A DNA stretch of 26,224 nucleotides, from assembly GCA_023257955.1 (NCBI GenBank), contig JALRAY010000006.1, positions 1 to 26,224 on the forward strand, written 5' to 3'. The translations under genes and the position numbers were made by a program. Numbering within the stretch: the stretch's first letter is position 1; the number at the start of each line of letters is the position of its first letter. This DNA comes from Amoebophilaceae bacterium. Its GTDB lineage: Bacteria; Bacteroidota; Bacteroidia; Cytophagales; Amoebophilaceae. This document shows, piece by piece, positions 8,539 through 16,925 of the stretch. The notes beneath the pieces are model-generated. The model was not told where the DNA came from, did no database searches, and saw only the letters and a list, made by a program, of their open reading frames with translations.

Positions 8539-8566
8539 TTGCATTCAAGTTTTCGTATTCTATACT
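8539..8566 (+). promoter_or_regulatory. Candidate internal promoter in the rplF-rplR gap
   Basis: TTGCAT (8539-8544) and TATACT (8561-8566) are 16 bases apart, 27 bases before the rplR ATG. The 148-base gap is unusually long for this operon, so an internal promoter is reasonable. The call rests on a general sigma-70 pattern only. Confidence 0.25.
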
Positions 8567-8593
8567 ATAACCAGTATATAAAAGTAAAATTCA

Positions 8594-8956
8594 ATGAAGA
8601 AAACAAAATTGACAGAGGTTGATGCGAGAAGATTGAAGATCAGAATGCGGATCAGAAAACGAATTCATGGTACAGCAGAGCGGCCTAGGCTTTCTATTTA
8701 TAAAAGTAATACAGCTACCTATGCGCAGTTGATAGATGATGACAAAGGGCATACGTTAGTAGCAAGCTCTACTAAAAAACTAGTCGATCAAAAAAGCACT
8801 CCTGTAGCAAAGGCTGAAGTTTTGGGTAAGGAAATAGCCCAAAAAGCCTTAGAAAAAGGTATTCAAACCATTGTCTTCGATCGCTCTGGGTATATATATC
8901 ACGGTCGCGTAAAAGCTATCGCAGAAGGAGCCCGAGCAGCCAATCTTACATTCTAA
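8594..8956 (+). CDS. rplR: 50S ribosomal protein L18
   Basis: L18 carries 5S rRNA into the large subunit with L5. The 120-residue protein has a basic N-terminal arm (RRLKIRMRIRKRI), the family block ERPRLSIYKSNTATYAQLIDD, and the C-terminal FDRSGYIYHGRVKAIAEGAR. Length is normal. It lies in standard order before rpsE, 23 bases away, but is separated from rplF by a gap holding a candidate promoter. Confidence 0.97.
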   Translation: MKKTKLTEVDARRLKIRMRIRKRIHGTAERPRLSIYKSNTATYAQLIDDDKGHTLVASSTKKLVDQKSTPVAKAEVLGKEIAQKALEKGIQTIVFDRSGYIYHGRVKAIAEGARAANLTF

Positions 8957-8979
8957 TCCCACAGTAAAATATTCAAAAC

Positions 8980-9477
8980 ATGATTAATCCAAATGAACTA
9001 ACCCTTGAAGAGAAAGTTGTTGCTGTCAATCGGGTAACAAAAGTAGTAGAAGGAGGTAGAAAATTTAGTTTTTCTGCCATAGTCGTAGTAGGTGATGGTA
9101 ATGGTATTGTAGGCCATGGGCTAGGTAAAACACAAGAAGTGACTACTGCTATAGCCAAAGGGATAGAAAATGCGAAAAAAAATCTTATTAAAGTCCCTAT
9201 TCATAATGGCACTATTCCTCACTCAGCGATCGGTAAATTCTGTGGTTCTTCAGTTTTATTAAAGCCTGCTGCTCCGGGAACGGGTATTAAGGCAGGTAGT
9301 GGGGCACGTGTAGTGCTGGAGAGTGCTGGTATCAATAACATTCTCTCTAAATGTCAAGGATCTTCTAACCCTCATAATACAGTAAAGGCTACGCTAAAAG
9401 CATTATCTCAAATGCGAGATCCGGCAACAGTAGCTACTCAACGAGGAATTAGCGTAGACAAAGTATTTAATGGATAA
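8980..9477 (+). CDS. rpsE: 30S ribosomal protein S5
   Basis: S5 is a 16S rRNA-binding protein at the mRNA entry and decoding region that influences fidelity. The 165-residue protein has the N-terminal double-stranded RNA-binding domain (VNRVTKVVEGGRKFSFSAIVVVGD, spanning about residues 16-39) and the C-terminal domain with GTGIKAGSGARVVLESAG and the conserved NPHNTVKAT. Length is typical. Only two bases separate its stop from the rpmD start, so translation of the pair is probably coupled. Confidence 0.97.
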   Translation: MINPNELTLEEKVVAVNRVTKVVEGGRKFSFSAIVVVGDGNGIVGHGLGKTQEVTTAIAKGIENAKKNLIKVPIHNGTIPHSAIGKFCGSSVLLKPAAPGTGIKAGSGARVVLESAGINNILSKCQGSSNPHNTVKATLKALSQMRDPATVATQRGISVDKVFNG

Positions 9478-9479
9478 AT

Positions 9480-9665
9480 ATGGCAAAGGTTAAAATAACT
9501 AAAATAAAAAGTTCTATTGGGCGCCCTGAAAGACAAAGATTAACACTAAAAGCGCTAAAGCTTAACAAAATTAATAGTAGCGTGTGCCTGGAGTTTACCA
9601 ACCAAATTCAAGGTATGGTGCGTAAGGTAAGTCATTTAGTAACGGTAGAAAACATCAATACTTAA
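9480..9665 (+). CDS. rpmD: 50S ribosomal protein L30
   Basis: L30 is a small 23S rRNA-binding protein of the large subunit. The 61-residue product has the expected pattern, with a first strand KVKITKIKSSIGR and a C-terminal MVRKVSHLVTVEN. It is placed between rpsE and rplO with gaps of two bases and one base, which fits tight translational coupling in the spc operon. Confidence 0.95.
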   Translation: MAKVKITKIKSSIGRPERQRLTLKALKLNKINSSVCLEFTNQIQGMVRKVSHLVTVENINT

Positions 9666-9666
9666 T

Positions 9667-10116
9667 ATGGAATTACATACACTAAAACCAGCAAAAAATG
9701 CTATTAAGCGGTCTAAAGTTATTGTAGGTCGAGGGCAAGGTTCAGGCAAAGGTAGAACAGCTGCTAGGGGTAACAATGGTGCGCAATCTCGTTCTGGTTA
9801 CAAAGCTAAGCCAGGGTTTGAGGGAGGTCAAATGCCTTTACAACGCAGATTGCCTATTGGCGGTTTTAAAAATCCCAACCGTATTACGTATAAGCCTATC
9901 AACTTGGATATATTGCAAAGGTTAGCGGATACCAAAAAATTGACTGAGATAGACCCAGTAGTATTGCACGCCAATGGCTTATTAAGTACAAAAGGTAAGT
10001 GTAAGATTTTGGGAGATGGCGTGATAACAACAAAACTTAAGATTACGGCTCATGCATGTTCTGCTTCCGCTAAAGCTGCAATAGAGAAAATGGGGGGAGA
10101 GATACACATTCTATAG
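9667..10116 (+). CDS. rplO: 50S ribosomal protein L15
   Basis: L15 is a late-assembly large-subunit protein with a long basic arm reaching into 23S rRNA. The 149-residue sequence has the Gly/Arg-rich arm VGRGQGSGKGRTAARGNNGA, then the conserved GFEGGQMPLQRRLPIGGFKN and the globular C-terminal domain ending in GGEIHIL. Length is normal. secY begins six bases downstream, with an AGAGG element that may serve as its ribosome-binding site. Confidence 0.97.
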   Translation: MELHTLKPAKNAIKRSKVIVGRGQGSGKGRTAARGNNGAQSRSGYKAKPGFEGGQMPLQRRLPIGGFKNPNRITYKPINLDILQRLADTKKLTEIDPVVLHANGLLSTKGKCKILGDGVITTKLKITAHACSASAKAAIEKMGGEIHIL

Positions 10117-10122
10117 AGGTAT

Positions 10123-11436
10123 ATGCACAAATTTTTTGTTAACATAAAAAGAATCTTTACTGTCCCCGAATTAACAAGTAGAATATTATACACGATAGGG
10201 TTAATACTAATTTTTCGCATAGGGGCCTTTATTGTTTTGCCAGGCATTGATGCTACCAAGCTAACAGGTAAAGCAACGGGTATCCTCGGTCTCTTAGACG
10301 TATTTTTAGGAGGTGCATTTAGCAATGTGTCTATTTTTGGGCTCGGTGTAATGCCATACATTTCTGCTTCCATAGCGGTACAACTACTCACTATCGCTAT
10401 GCCTTACTTTCATAGAATACAGCGCGAAGGCCAATCTGGTAGAAAAACGTTAAGGAATATCACAAAAGGAGTAACTATTGTACTTGCCGTTATTCAATCT
10501 ATCAGTTATGTAGCAGCTACTGTTTCTGATGAGCTATTGTTAATCAATAAACCTTTGTTTTTTGCCTTAGCTATCTTTGTTTTGCCCGCAGGCACCATGG
10601 CTTGTGTATGGATAGGGGATAGAATTACAGATAAGGGTATAGGTAATGGTGTATCGATGCTTATTATGGTAGGTATCGTTTCTTCTTTGCCAGGCGCTTT
10701 GTTTGAAGAGTTTACTTTGCGAGGTTCTAAAGGTATTTTGATCTTTTTGATTGAAGCCATCATCTTGTTCTTTATCCTAGTAGTAGTTGTGATGTTCACA
10801 CAGGCGGTACGCAAAATTCCTCTTCAATATGCCAAGCAAGTGATAGGTCAAAGTATCTACAGCAGCAGTAGGCAATACCTCCCTGTTAAGCTGAGTAGTG
10901 CAGGCGTGATGCCCATTATATTCGCGCAAGTGATCATGTTTGTTCCTGCGTTGATGATGAATATTTTTGCCACTAAGAGTGATAAAATAGCCTCTATGTC
11001 AAAGATTTTTGGTGACTTTACCAGTTGGCAGTATAATTTAGTTTTTGCGAGCTTGATCATTGCCTTTACGTATTTTTACACCGCGGTTAATATCAACACC
11101 ATGCAAATAGCAGATGATTTGAAGCGTAACAATAGCTTTATTCCAGGTATTAAACCCGGGAAATCAACTGCGGACTTTATTGATGATATTTTGAGTAAGG
11201 GGACCTTATTTGGGGCCTTATTTTTAGCTAGTATCTCGGTTTTGCCAGGGCTGGCTTATGTCCTTGGCATCAGTAAATCTTTTAGCCGATTTTTTGGCGG
11301 AACTTCGCTGCTTATTACAGTTAGTGTAGTGCTCGATAGTTTGCAGCAGATAGAAAGCTATCTGCTCATGCATCACTATGATTATATGATGGATTCTGGT
11401 CAAATACAAGGAGGCGCTGCATACGGGAAGTTATGA
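10123..11436 (+). CDS. secY: Preprotein translocase channel subunit SecY
   Basis: SecY forms the inner-membrane channel through which SecA, or the ribosome, pushes unfolded proteins, together with SecE and SecG. The 437-residue protein has the expected ten hydrophobic segments. It contains the plug and first-helix region (IFRIGAFIVLPGID), the cytosolic QREGQSGRK loop, the family signature GIGNGVSMLIM, and the C-terminal cytosolic loop NSFIPGIKPGKSTADFID, important for SecA and ribosome contact. A decent AGAGG lies a few bases upstream of the ATG, one of few visible Shine-Dalgarno-like sites here. The stop overlaps the map start by four bases (ATGA). Confidence 0.97.
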   Translation: MHKFFVNIKRIFTVPELTSRILYTIGLILIFRIGAFIVLPGIDATKLTGKATGILGLLDVFLGGAFSNVSIFGLGVMPYISASIAVQLLTIAMPYFHRIQREGQSGRKTLRNITKGVTIVLAVIQSISYVAATVSDELLLINKPLFFALAIFVLPAGTMACVWIGDRITDKGIGNGVSMLIMVGIVSSLPGALFEEFTLRGSKGILIFLIEAIILFFILVVVVMFTQAVRKIPLQYAKQVIGQSIYSSSRQYLPVKLSSAGVMPIIFAQVIMFVPALMMNIFATKSDKIASMSKIFGDFTSWQYNLVFASLIIAFTYFYTAVNINTMQIADDLKRNNSFIPGIKPGKSTADFIDDILSKGTLFGALFLASISVLPGLAYVLGISKSFSRFFGGTSLLITVSVVLDSLQQIESYLLMHHYDYMMDSGQIQGGAAYGKL

Positions 11437-12209
11437 TTTTTTATAAAACGAATGAAGAGATTGGGATCATACGTCAAAGTGCAGAAATACTATCCAAGAC
11501 ATTAGGAATAGTAGGACAAGCAATTAAGCCTGGTATAACAACGAAGGAATTAGATAAACTGGCCGCTACCTACATCCAAGATCATGGAGCTAAACCTTCA
11601 TTTAAAGGATATAAAGGATTTCCTGGAGCTTTGTGTAGCTCTGTGAATGACGAAGTAGTTCACGGTATCCCTAGTGACTACGCTTTACAAGAAGGAGATA
11701 TTGCTTCCATTGACTTAGGCGTGTTTTACAAAGGGTTTCATAGCGATGCCGCCTATACCTTCCCCGTTGGGGAGATAACTAATGAAGCCGCTAAACTTTT
11801 GAAAGTGACGAAAGAGTCATTATACCTAGGTATAGAGCAAGCTGTAGTAGGGAAACGTGTAGGAGATATAGGAGTAGCTATAGAACAACATGTTGTAGCA
11901 CATGGTTACTCGCCAGTTAGAGCATTGGCAGGTCATGGCGTAGGCGTTCAATTGCATGAAGATCCTGATATATTTAATTATGGGAAAAAAGGAACCGGCG
12001 CCAAACTAAAAAAGGGAATGGTTATAGCTATAGAGCCTATGATCAACCAAGGCAAATTTGAAGTTGTATTCTCCAAAGCTGATGGCTGGACGGTTACAAC
12101 ACGAGACGGAAAACTCTCCGCGCACTTTGAACATACCATAGCAGTATGCGAAAAAACTGCTGACATATTAACAACATATAAGTATATAGAACAAGATTTA
12201 AAATCTTAA
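11433..12209 (+). CDS. map: Methionine aminopeptidase, type I
   Basis: MetAP removes the initiator methionine from nascent proteins at the ribosome exit. The 258-residue enzyme has the pita-bread fold with all metal ligands: Asp in SIDLG, Asp in FHSDAA, His in GHGVG, Glu in IEPM, and Glu in HFEHT. There is no N-terminal extension, so it is the short type I form. It overlaps secY by four bases and precedes infA by two bases, the standard Bacteroidota and Gram-positive order. Confidence 0.97.
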   Translation: MIFYKTNEEIGIIRQSAEILSKTLGIVGQAIKPGITTKELDKLAATYIQDHGAKPSFKGYKGFPGALCSSVNDEVVHGIPSDYALQEGDIASIDLGVFYKGFHSDAAYTFPVGEITNEAAKLLKVTKESLYLGIEQAVVGKRVGDIGVAIEQHVVAHGYSPVRALAGHGVGVQLHEDPDIFNYGKKGTGAKLKKGMVIAIEPMINQGKFEVVFSKADGWTVTTRDGKLSAHFEHTIAVCEKTADILTTYKYIEQDLKS

Positions 12210-12211
12210 AT

Positions 12212-12436
12212 ATGGCTAAAACGACTCACATAGAACAAGATGGATTGGTGGAAGTCGCCCTTCCTAACGCAGAGTTTAAAGTAAGATTATCAAATGGGCA
12301 TGTAGTTAGAGCACATATTTCTGGAAAAATGAGAAAATTTTACATCAGTATCATCCCAGGAGACAAAGTAAAGCTAGAGTTAACACCTTATGATCTCTCT
12401 AAAGGCCGTATTGTTCAGCGATACAAAGTTGCATAG
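12212..12436 (+). CDS. infA: Translation initiation factor IF-1
   Basis: IF-1 occupies the ribosomal A site during initiation and supports IF-2 and IF-3. The 74-residue protein is a single OB-fold domain with the diagnostic NAEFKVRLSNGH, HISGKMRKFYI and PGDKVKLELTPYDLSKGRI blocks. It follows map after two bases. The next gene, rpmJ, starts 54 bases later. Confidence 0.97.
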   Translation: MAKTTHIEQDGLVEVALPNAEFKVRLSNGHVVRAHISGKMRKFYISIIPGDKVKLELTPYDLSKGRIVQRYKVA

Positions 12437-12490
12437 GCATGCCAGTATAGTGCAGTAGTTTAGATAGACATTTAACCCAAAGACACAATA

Positions 12491-12607
12491 ATGAAAATTA
12501 AATCATCTGTAAAAAAACGTAGTAGTGATTGTCAGATAGTTCGTAGAAAAGGAAGGATTTACGTTATCAATAAAAAAAATCCCAGATTTAAAAAAAGACA
12601 AGGATAG
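12491..12607 (+). CDS. rpmJ: 50S ribosomal protein L36, zinc-free form
   Basis: L36 is the smallest large-subunit protein, linking 23S rRNA domains. This 38-codon gene reads MKIKSSVKKRSSDCQIVRRK and continues to NPRFKKRQG. Of the four zinc ligands of classic L36 (Cys11, Cys14, Cys27, His33), only Cys14 remains; the others are Ser, Asn and Phe. This is the cysteine-poor form usual in Bacteroidota. It lies in the canonical place between infA and rpsM, with three bases before the rpsM ATG. Confidence 0.95.
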   Translation: MKIKSSVKKRSSDCQIVRRKGRIYVINKKNPRFKKRQG

Positions 12608-12610
12608 CAT

Positions 12611-12991
12611 ATGGCTCGAATACTAGGAATAGATATTCCAAACAACAAGCGAGGTGAAATAGCCCTCACATACATTTTTGGTATTGGTCGCAGTTTAGCC
12701 AATCGTATTTTAGACGCGGTAGCAGTAGATAAAGGCAAGCATGTGGGAGATTGGACCGATGAAGAATCTCAAAAAATCAGAAACTTCATCAACGAACATT
12801 ACAAAACAGAAGGAGAGCTAAAAGCAGAAATAAGGCTAAATATCAAACGATTAGTAGATACAGGGTGTTATAGAGGTATAAGACACTCAAAAGGACTTCC
12901 TGTAAGAGGTCAAAGCACAAAAAACAATGCCAGAACACGAAAGGGCAAAAGAAAGACGGTGGCAAACAAAAAGAAAGCCACTAAGAAATAA
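12611..12991 (+). CDS. rpsM: 30S ribosomal protein S13
   Basis: S13 sits in the head of the small subunit, contacts the P-site tRNA and forms intersubunit bridges with L5. The 126-residue protein has the N-terminal ARILGIDIPNNKRGEIALTY, the helix-turn signature RGIRHSKGLPVRGQ with TKNNARTRKG, and a very basic tail rich in Lys that normally reaches tRNA. Length and order (rpmJ-rpsM-rpsK) are standard. Confidence 0.97.
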   Translation: MARILGIDIPNNKRGEIALTYIFGIGRSLANRILDAVAVDKGKHVGDWTDEESQKIRNFINEHYKTEGELKAEIRLNIKRLVDTGCYRGIRHSKGLPVRGQSTKNNARTRKGKRKTVANKKKATKK

Positions 12992-13020
12992 ATAATTATT
13001 GATAGCTTTTTAAAAACATT

Positions 13021-13416
13021 ATGGCAGCATCTTCAGCAAGAGCAAAAGTAAAAAAACGCATCGTTAGTATAGGAAAAACTGGTCAAGCACACATTCAAGC
13101 CACCTATAATAATGTTATCATTACCCTTACCAATGATACGGGCCAGGTGATATCTTGGTCCTCCGCCGGGAAAATGGGGTTTAAGGGATCTAAAAAGAAT
13201 ACACCATACGCAGCACAAATATCTGCTGCAGACTGTGCCAAAGCAGCACATGCATTAGGGTTACAAAGTGTAGCAGTATATGTAAAAGGAGCTGGAGTAG
13301 GTAGGGAAGCGGCTATACGAACTATTCAAGAGACAGGGATAGAAATTAGAAGTATTCAAGATGTTACTCCTTTACCACATAATGGATGCCGGCCTCCCAA
13401 ACGTAGACGTCCATAA
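13021..13416 (+). CDS. rpsK: 30S ribosomal protein S11
   Basis: S11 lies on the small-subunit platform near the mRNA exit site and Shine-Dalgarno helix. The 131-residue protein has the family core QATYNNVIITLTNDTGQVIS, SAGKMGFKGSKKNTPYAAQ, and the C-terminal DVTPLPHNGCRPPKRRR. The basic N-terminal stretch (SSARAKVKKR) is typical. It follows rpsM after 29 bases. Confidence 0.97.
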   Translation: MAASSARAKVKKRIVSIGKTGQAHIQATYNNVIITLTNDTGQVISWSSAGKMGFKGSKKNTPYAAQISAADCAKAAHALGLQSVAVYVKGAGVGREAAIRTIQETGIEIRSIQDVTPLPHNGCRPPKRRRP

Positions 13417-13441
13417 ATTTTAATCAACACATCTCATAAAT

Positions 13442-14044
13442 ATGGCAAGATATACAGGTCCCAAAGTTAGAATTTCCAGAAGATATAGTGAACCCATCTT
13501 TGGTAACACCAAAGTACTGAAAAAGAAAAATTATGCTCCTGGACAACATGGTAGAAAGCGTAAGAAAAAATCTGAATATGCTACTCAGCTCATGGAAAAG
13601 AACAAGGTTAAATACTTGTATGGAGTCCTAGAGGTTCAATTTGCTAACCTTTTCCATAAAGCTGCAAAGAAAAAAGGTATTACCGGAGAATTATTGTTGC
13701 AAGCATTAGAAACGCGATTAGATAATGTCACTTATCGCTTAGGCATCGCACCCACCAGACGTTCCGCACGTCAATTAGTTTCCCATAAACATATCCTAGT
13801 CAATGATAAGATTGTCAATATCGCATCCTATGCCGTTAAAGTAGGGGATATGATAGGATTGACTGAAAAAGCACAAACTGGCACCGCTCTGGTAGAAGCT
13901 TTATCTACACAACATACTTCCAAACACAATTGGTTGGAGTGGGATAGTAAGAAAATGCTAGGGAAAGTCATTGCTTTACCAACAAGAGAAGAAATACCAG
14001 AAAAAATTAATGAACAAAGTATTGTAGAACTATACTCTAAATAA
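13442..14044 (+). CDS. rpsD: 30S ribosomal protein S4, cysteine-free form
   Basis: S4 nucleates assembly of the 16S 5' domain. In E. coli it also represses the alpha operon. The 200-residue protein opens MARYTGPKVRISRRYSEPIF and lacks the N-terminal zinc cysteines, as is usual in Bacteroidota. The S4 RNA-binding domain is clear at about residues 92-155 (TRLDNVTYRLGIAPTRRSAR, then QLVSHKHILVND). The C-terminal IVELYSK is conserved. It ends 133 bases before rpoA, longer than most gaps in this operon. Confidence 0.97.
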   Translation: MARYTGPKVRISRRYSEPIFGNTKVLKKKNYAPGQHGRKRKKKSEYATQLMEKNKVKYLYGVLEVQFANLFHKAAKKKGITGELLLQALETRLDNVTYRLGIAPTRRSARQLVSHKHILVNDKIVNIASYAVKVGDMIGLTEKAQTGTALVEALSTQHTSKHNWLEWDSKKMLGKVIALPTREEIPEKINEQSIVELYSK

Positions 14045-14057
14045 TACATACAAAGCT

Positions 14058-14087
14058 TTGCTCCTTCCCCATTATAGGGTGTATAAC
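14058..14087 (+). promoter_or_regulatory. Weak candidate promoter before rpoA
   Basis: TTGCTC (14058-14063) and TATAAC (14082-14087) are 18 bases apart in the 133-base rpsD-rpoA gap. The longer gap makes extra rpoA transcription plausible, but the match is weak. Confidence 0.17.
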
Positions 14088-14177
14088 AGTGATTATATTT
14101 ATGTAAAATACGGGAATTCAATACTGTAGCAATTAAGATTCGAGATAATTAAAACACAAAATAAGAATTAGATAACT

Positions 14178-15164
14178 ATGTCATCGATACCTTTCCAAAT
14201 ACCCAAAAACATATCTGTTAAACAAACAGATGATTTTAATGGAAGCTTTATTTTTAAACCCCTGGAAAAAGGCTATGGTCTTACCATAGGCAATGCCTTA
14301 CGCAGAGTAATGCTCGCTTCACTAGAAGGATATGCCATACATTCCATAAAAATACCTGGTGTATACCATGAGTTTGCGACAATAGACGGCGTAATAGAAG
14401 ATCTAACAGAAATTATTCTCAACCTAAAACAAGTTAGATTCAAACCCCTGACAAATTCTCCACAAAAAACAATTTTTCTCTCTGTCAATAAAACCAAAGC
14501 ATTGACCGCAGGAGATTTTGCAAAGTTTACCACAGACTTTGAGATTACCAATCCAGAATTAATTATCTGTAATATCGATGATGCAGCAAGATTTGAGATA
14601 GAGATCACACTCGCAAAAGGGAGGGGTTACGTGCCAGCTGATGAAAAAGAAGCCGATGCAGAAGCAAAAGGTGTCATATTGATTGACTCTATCTACATGC
14701 CCGTCAAAAATGTTAACTACTATGTAGAAAATACACGTGTAGGTCAAAAGACCGATTATGAAGCACTAACCCTGGAGGTAGCAACAGATGGCACTATTCA
14801 TCCACAAGATGCTATTGAACAAGCTGCCTCTATTATGATGCAACACTTCACTTTGTTGATAGATAAAAATAAAATTATCGAAATTCAAGACATAGAAGTC
14901 GATGAAGTGCTAGATGAAAAAACATTAAAAATGTGCAAATTGCTCAAAACGCCATTGGCGGACATGAAACTTTCTGTGAGAGCGATTAATTGCCTGAAAG
15001 CAGCGGAAATAGAAACCTTGGGAGATCTGGTGCAAAGACAAATGGCTGATATGGCACAATTCAGAAATTTTGGCAAAAAATCTTTAGAAGAATTAAAAAC
15101 ATTGTTGAGTAACAACAACCTATCCTTCGGTATGGATTTATCCGCCTACAAAATGAATACTTGA
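14178..15164 (+). CDS. rpoA: DNA-directed RNA polymerase subunit alpha
   Basis: The alpha dimer is the assembly platform for the polymerase and contacts activators and upstream promoter DNA. The 328-residue protein has an N-terminal assembly domain (about 1-230) with EKGYGLTIGNALRRVMLASL, and GRGYVPADEKE near residue 150. After a short acidic linker comes the C-terminal domain (about 250-320) with LSVRAINCLKAAEIETLGDL and FGKKSLEELKTLL, the helix-hairpin-helix that binds DNA and activators. Length is normal. Instead of being followed directly by rplQ, it is followed after about 40 bases by an Rpn-type gene. Confidence 0.97.
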   Translation: MSSIPFQIPKNISVKQTDDFNGSFIFKPLEKGYGLTIGNALRRVMLASLEGYAIHSIKIPGVYHEFATIDGVIEDLTEIILNLKQVRFKPLTNSPQKTIFLSVNKTKALTAGDFAKFTTDFEITNPELIICNIDDAARFEIEITLAKGRGYVPADEKEADAEAKGVILIDSIYMPVKNVNYYVENTRVGQKTDYEALTLEVATDGTIHPQDAIEQAASIMMQHFTLLIDKNKIIEIQDIEVDEVLDEKTLKMCKLLKTPLADMKLSVRAINCLKAAEIETLGDLVQRQMADMAQFRNFGKKSLEELKTLLSNNNLSFGMDLSAYKMNT

Positions 15165-15204
15165 TATTCTGGTTGATCCTGTAAGATTTCAATCATATGT
15201 GCAT

Positions 15205-16141
15205 ATGAAGAAGAATGTACCAGCCGTTACAACGCCTCATAATAATTTCTTTTTTCAAGTGCTATCAAGAAGAGAGAAATCCACTATATTCTTTAAACGG
15301 TATCTGCCTGAAAAAGTTGTAGAAATGGCAAATCTAGACCAAATGACTTTGGTTGAAAGCCAGCATATGAGTACAGGAGGAGTTAGCCTGTATAATGATA
15401 TCTTGTACAGATGTCCCTTCAACAATAGACAAACAGGTTACTTCTTCGCAGTTTGTGAGCACCAATCTACGCCCGATGCACAGATGCCACTGCGATTAGC
15501 AAAGTATAACCTAGCTGTGATAGAATCGCATATGAAGCAGAAGCACAAGACATTTCCCATTGTAGTCAATCCCGTACTCTATACAGGTAAAAAGCCTTTG
15601 AATTATTCCACAGCCTTTGATGACTACTATGCACATCCGGAGATAGGAGCACAATACTTGCATCTAGCCCCCTTCAATCTGATACAACTACCAGAAGATC
15701 AGAATGACATTATTTACCAAGATCAAGCTTTAGGACTTTATTTTGCAGCCTTTAGAAGCTGTAGAGATAATGATCCGTATACAGGTTTTGCCAAATTCAT
15801 GGAACATAATTGGTTTCCGGAATATTTCGATAACCTTCCCTTTGTGGAAAAAGAAATCATAGCAAGGTATATTGGCTGGTGTGTGAATAAGGAGCAATAT
15901 GATTTAGAAAAAGTATTAACTTTGATAACAAAAAATCAACAAGAAATCCGAAAAATCATGACATCTGTAGCGCAACAATATGTAAACCAAGGTATAGCAC
16001 AAGGCATGCAAATGGGGAGAGGGGGTACGTCAAGTTGCTAAAGAAATGTTATTCCATCTTCATTTAGACCTAGATACAGTACAAAGAGCCACTAAGCTTT
16101 CTCACAAAGATTTAAAGCAAATAATGCAAGGACGCATATAA
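15205..16141 (+). pseudogene. Rpn/YhgA-family transposase-nuclease with a single frameshift
   Basis: The product belongs to the Rpn (YhgA-like, transposase_31) family of PD-(D/E)XK nucleases linked to recombination and transposition. The N-terminal block HNNFFFQVLSRREKST, the nuclease residues in LYNDILY, and the VCEHQSTPDAQMPLRLAKYN block (nuclease Glu and Gln in EHQ) are intact. The first frame stops at 16041. Dropping one G from the five-G run at 16021-16025 reads on through GVRQVAKEMLFHL and SHKDLKQIMQGR to a stop at 16139-16141, giving the usual family C-terminus. So this is a recent single-base break, a slippage-prone site, or a sequence error. A GTG at 15199 is an alternative start; the ATG 15205 is preferred. 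It sits between rpoA and rplQ. Confidence 0.85.
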
Positions 16142-16245
16142 GGTTACCTAGATAGGGCTTCACATACAAACAAGTGAGACCACGAACGAGAGCATTCTTA
16201 TATAAATAACACATTACCAACAAAGAAATTATCTAACCCAAAATC

Positions 16246-16860
16246 ATGAGACACGGTAAAAAATTTAACCACTTAAGCAGACGCAAAGGACACCGCAAAT
16301 CCCTTTTAACCAACCAAGCTAAGTCCTTATTACAACACAAACGCATCTTTACGACAGTAGCTAAAGCCAAAGCACTCCGAAAATTTGTAGAACCCATTAT
16401 CACGAAATGTAAAAAAGACACCACACACTCCAGGAGAATCGTTTTTTCTTATTTCCAAGACAAGGAACCTGTCAAAATTCTCTTTAATGATATCGCCCAT
16501 ACCATTGGAGACCGACCAGGAGGTTACACGCGCATCATCAAAATTGGAAACAGATTGGGAGATAATGCCGCAACCTGCATGATAGAGTTGGTAGATTATA
16601 ATACCAGTTATAACCCTAAAAAAGCATCAGGCACTACACAAGGTAAATCCAAAACAAGACGGAGTAAAGGGAAAGCTAAAACAGATGACCTAAATGAAGT
16701 AGCCATCGATAATCAAGATACATTGATACTAGAGGATAGAGCCGCGCAACCGGAGCAAAACGCAGATACAACGTCTTCGGCAACAGATGTTATCCCTAAT
16801 ACCCCGTCAGAAAATGACACTACTATACCCAAAGAAGATGACACTAAGCCAGCAGGCTAA
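16246..16860 (+). CDS. rplQ: 50S ribosomal protein L17 with long charged C-terminal tail
   Basis: L17 lies near the polypeptide exit tunnel. Residues 1-118 are the normal L17 domain, opening MRHGKKFNHLSRRKGHRKSL and containing the VVEPIITK-like FVEPIITKCKKD and RPGGYTRIIKIGNRLGDNA. Residues 119-204 form a tail that is first Lys/Arg-rich (KTRRSKGKAK) and then acidic and Thr/Asp-rich, predicted disordered. Extended L17 tails are usual in Bacteroidota, although exact sequence varies. It is the last gene of the alpha operon and is separated from rpoA by the Rpn insertion, so it may need its own promoter. Confidence 0.95.
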   Translation: MRHGKKFNHLSRRKGHRKSLLTNQAKSLLQHKRIFTTVAKAKALRKFVEPIITKCKKDTTHSRRIVFSYFQDKEPVKILFNDIAHTIGDRPGGYTRIIKIGNRLGDNAATCMIELVDYNTSYNPKKASGTTQGKSKTRRSKGKAKTDDLNEVAIDNQDTLILEDRAAQPEQNADTTSSATDVIPNTPSENDTTIPKEDDTKPAG

Positions 16861-16925
16861 AAATCTTCTACCTTCATTAACGTCACAGCATTCAAAAGTT
16901 GCATTAAAATTCATAAACTAAAATT

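Noticed and set aside
10050..10391. 113-codon minus-strand frame across rplO and secY
   Set aside because: It is antisense to two conserved genes and shows no family features.
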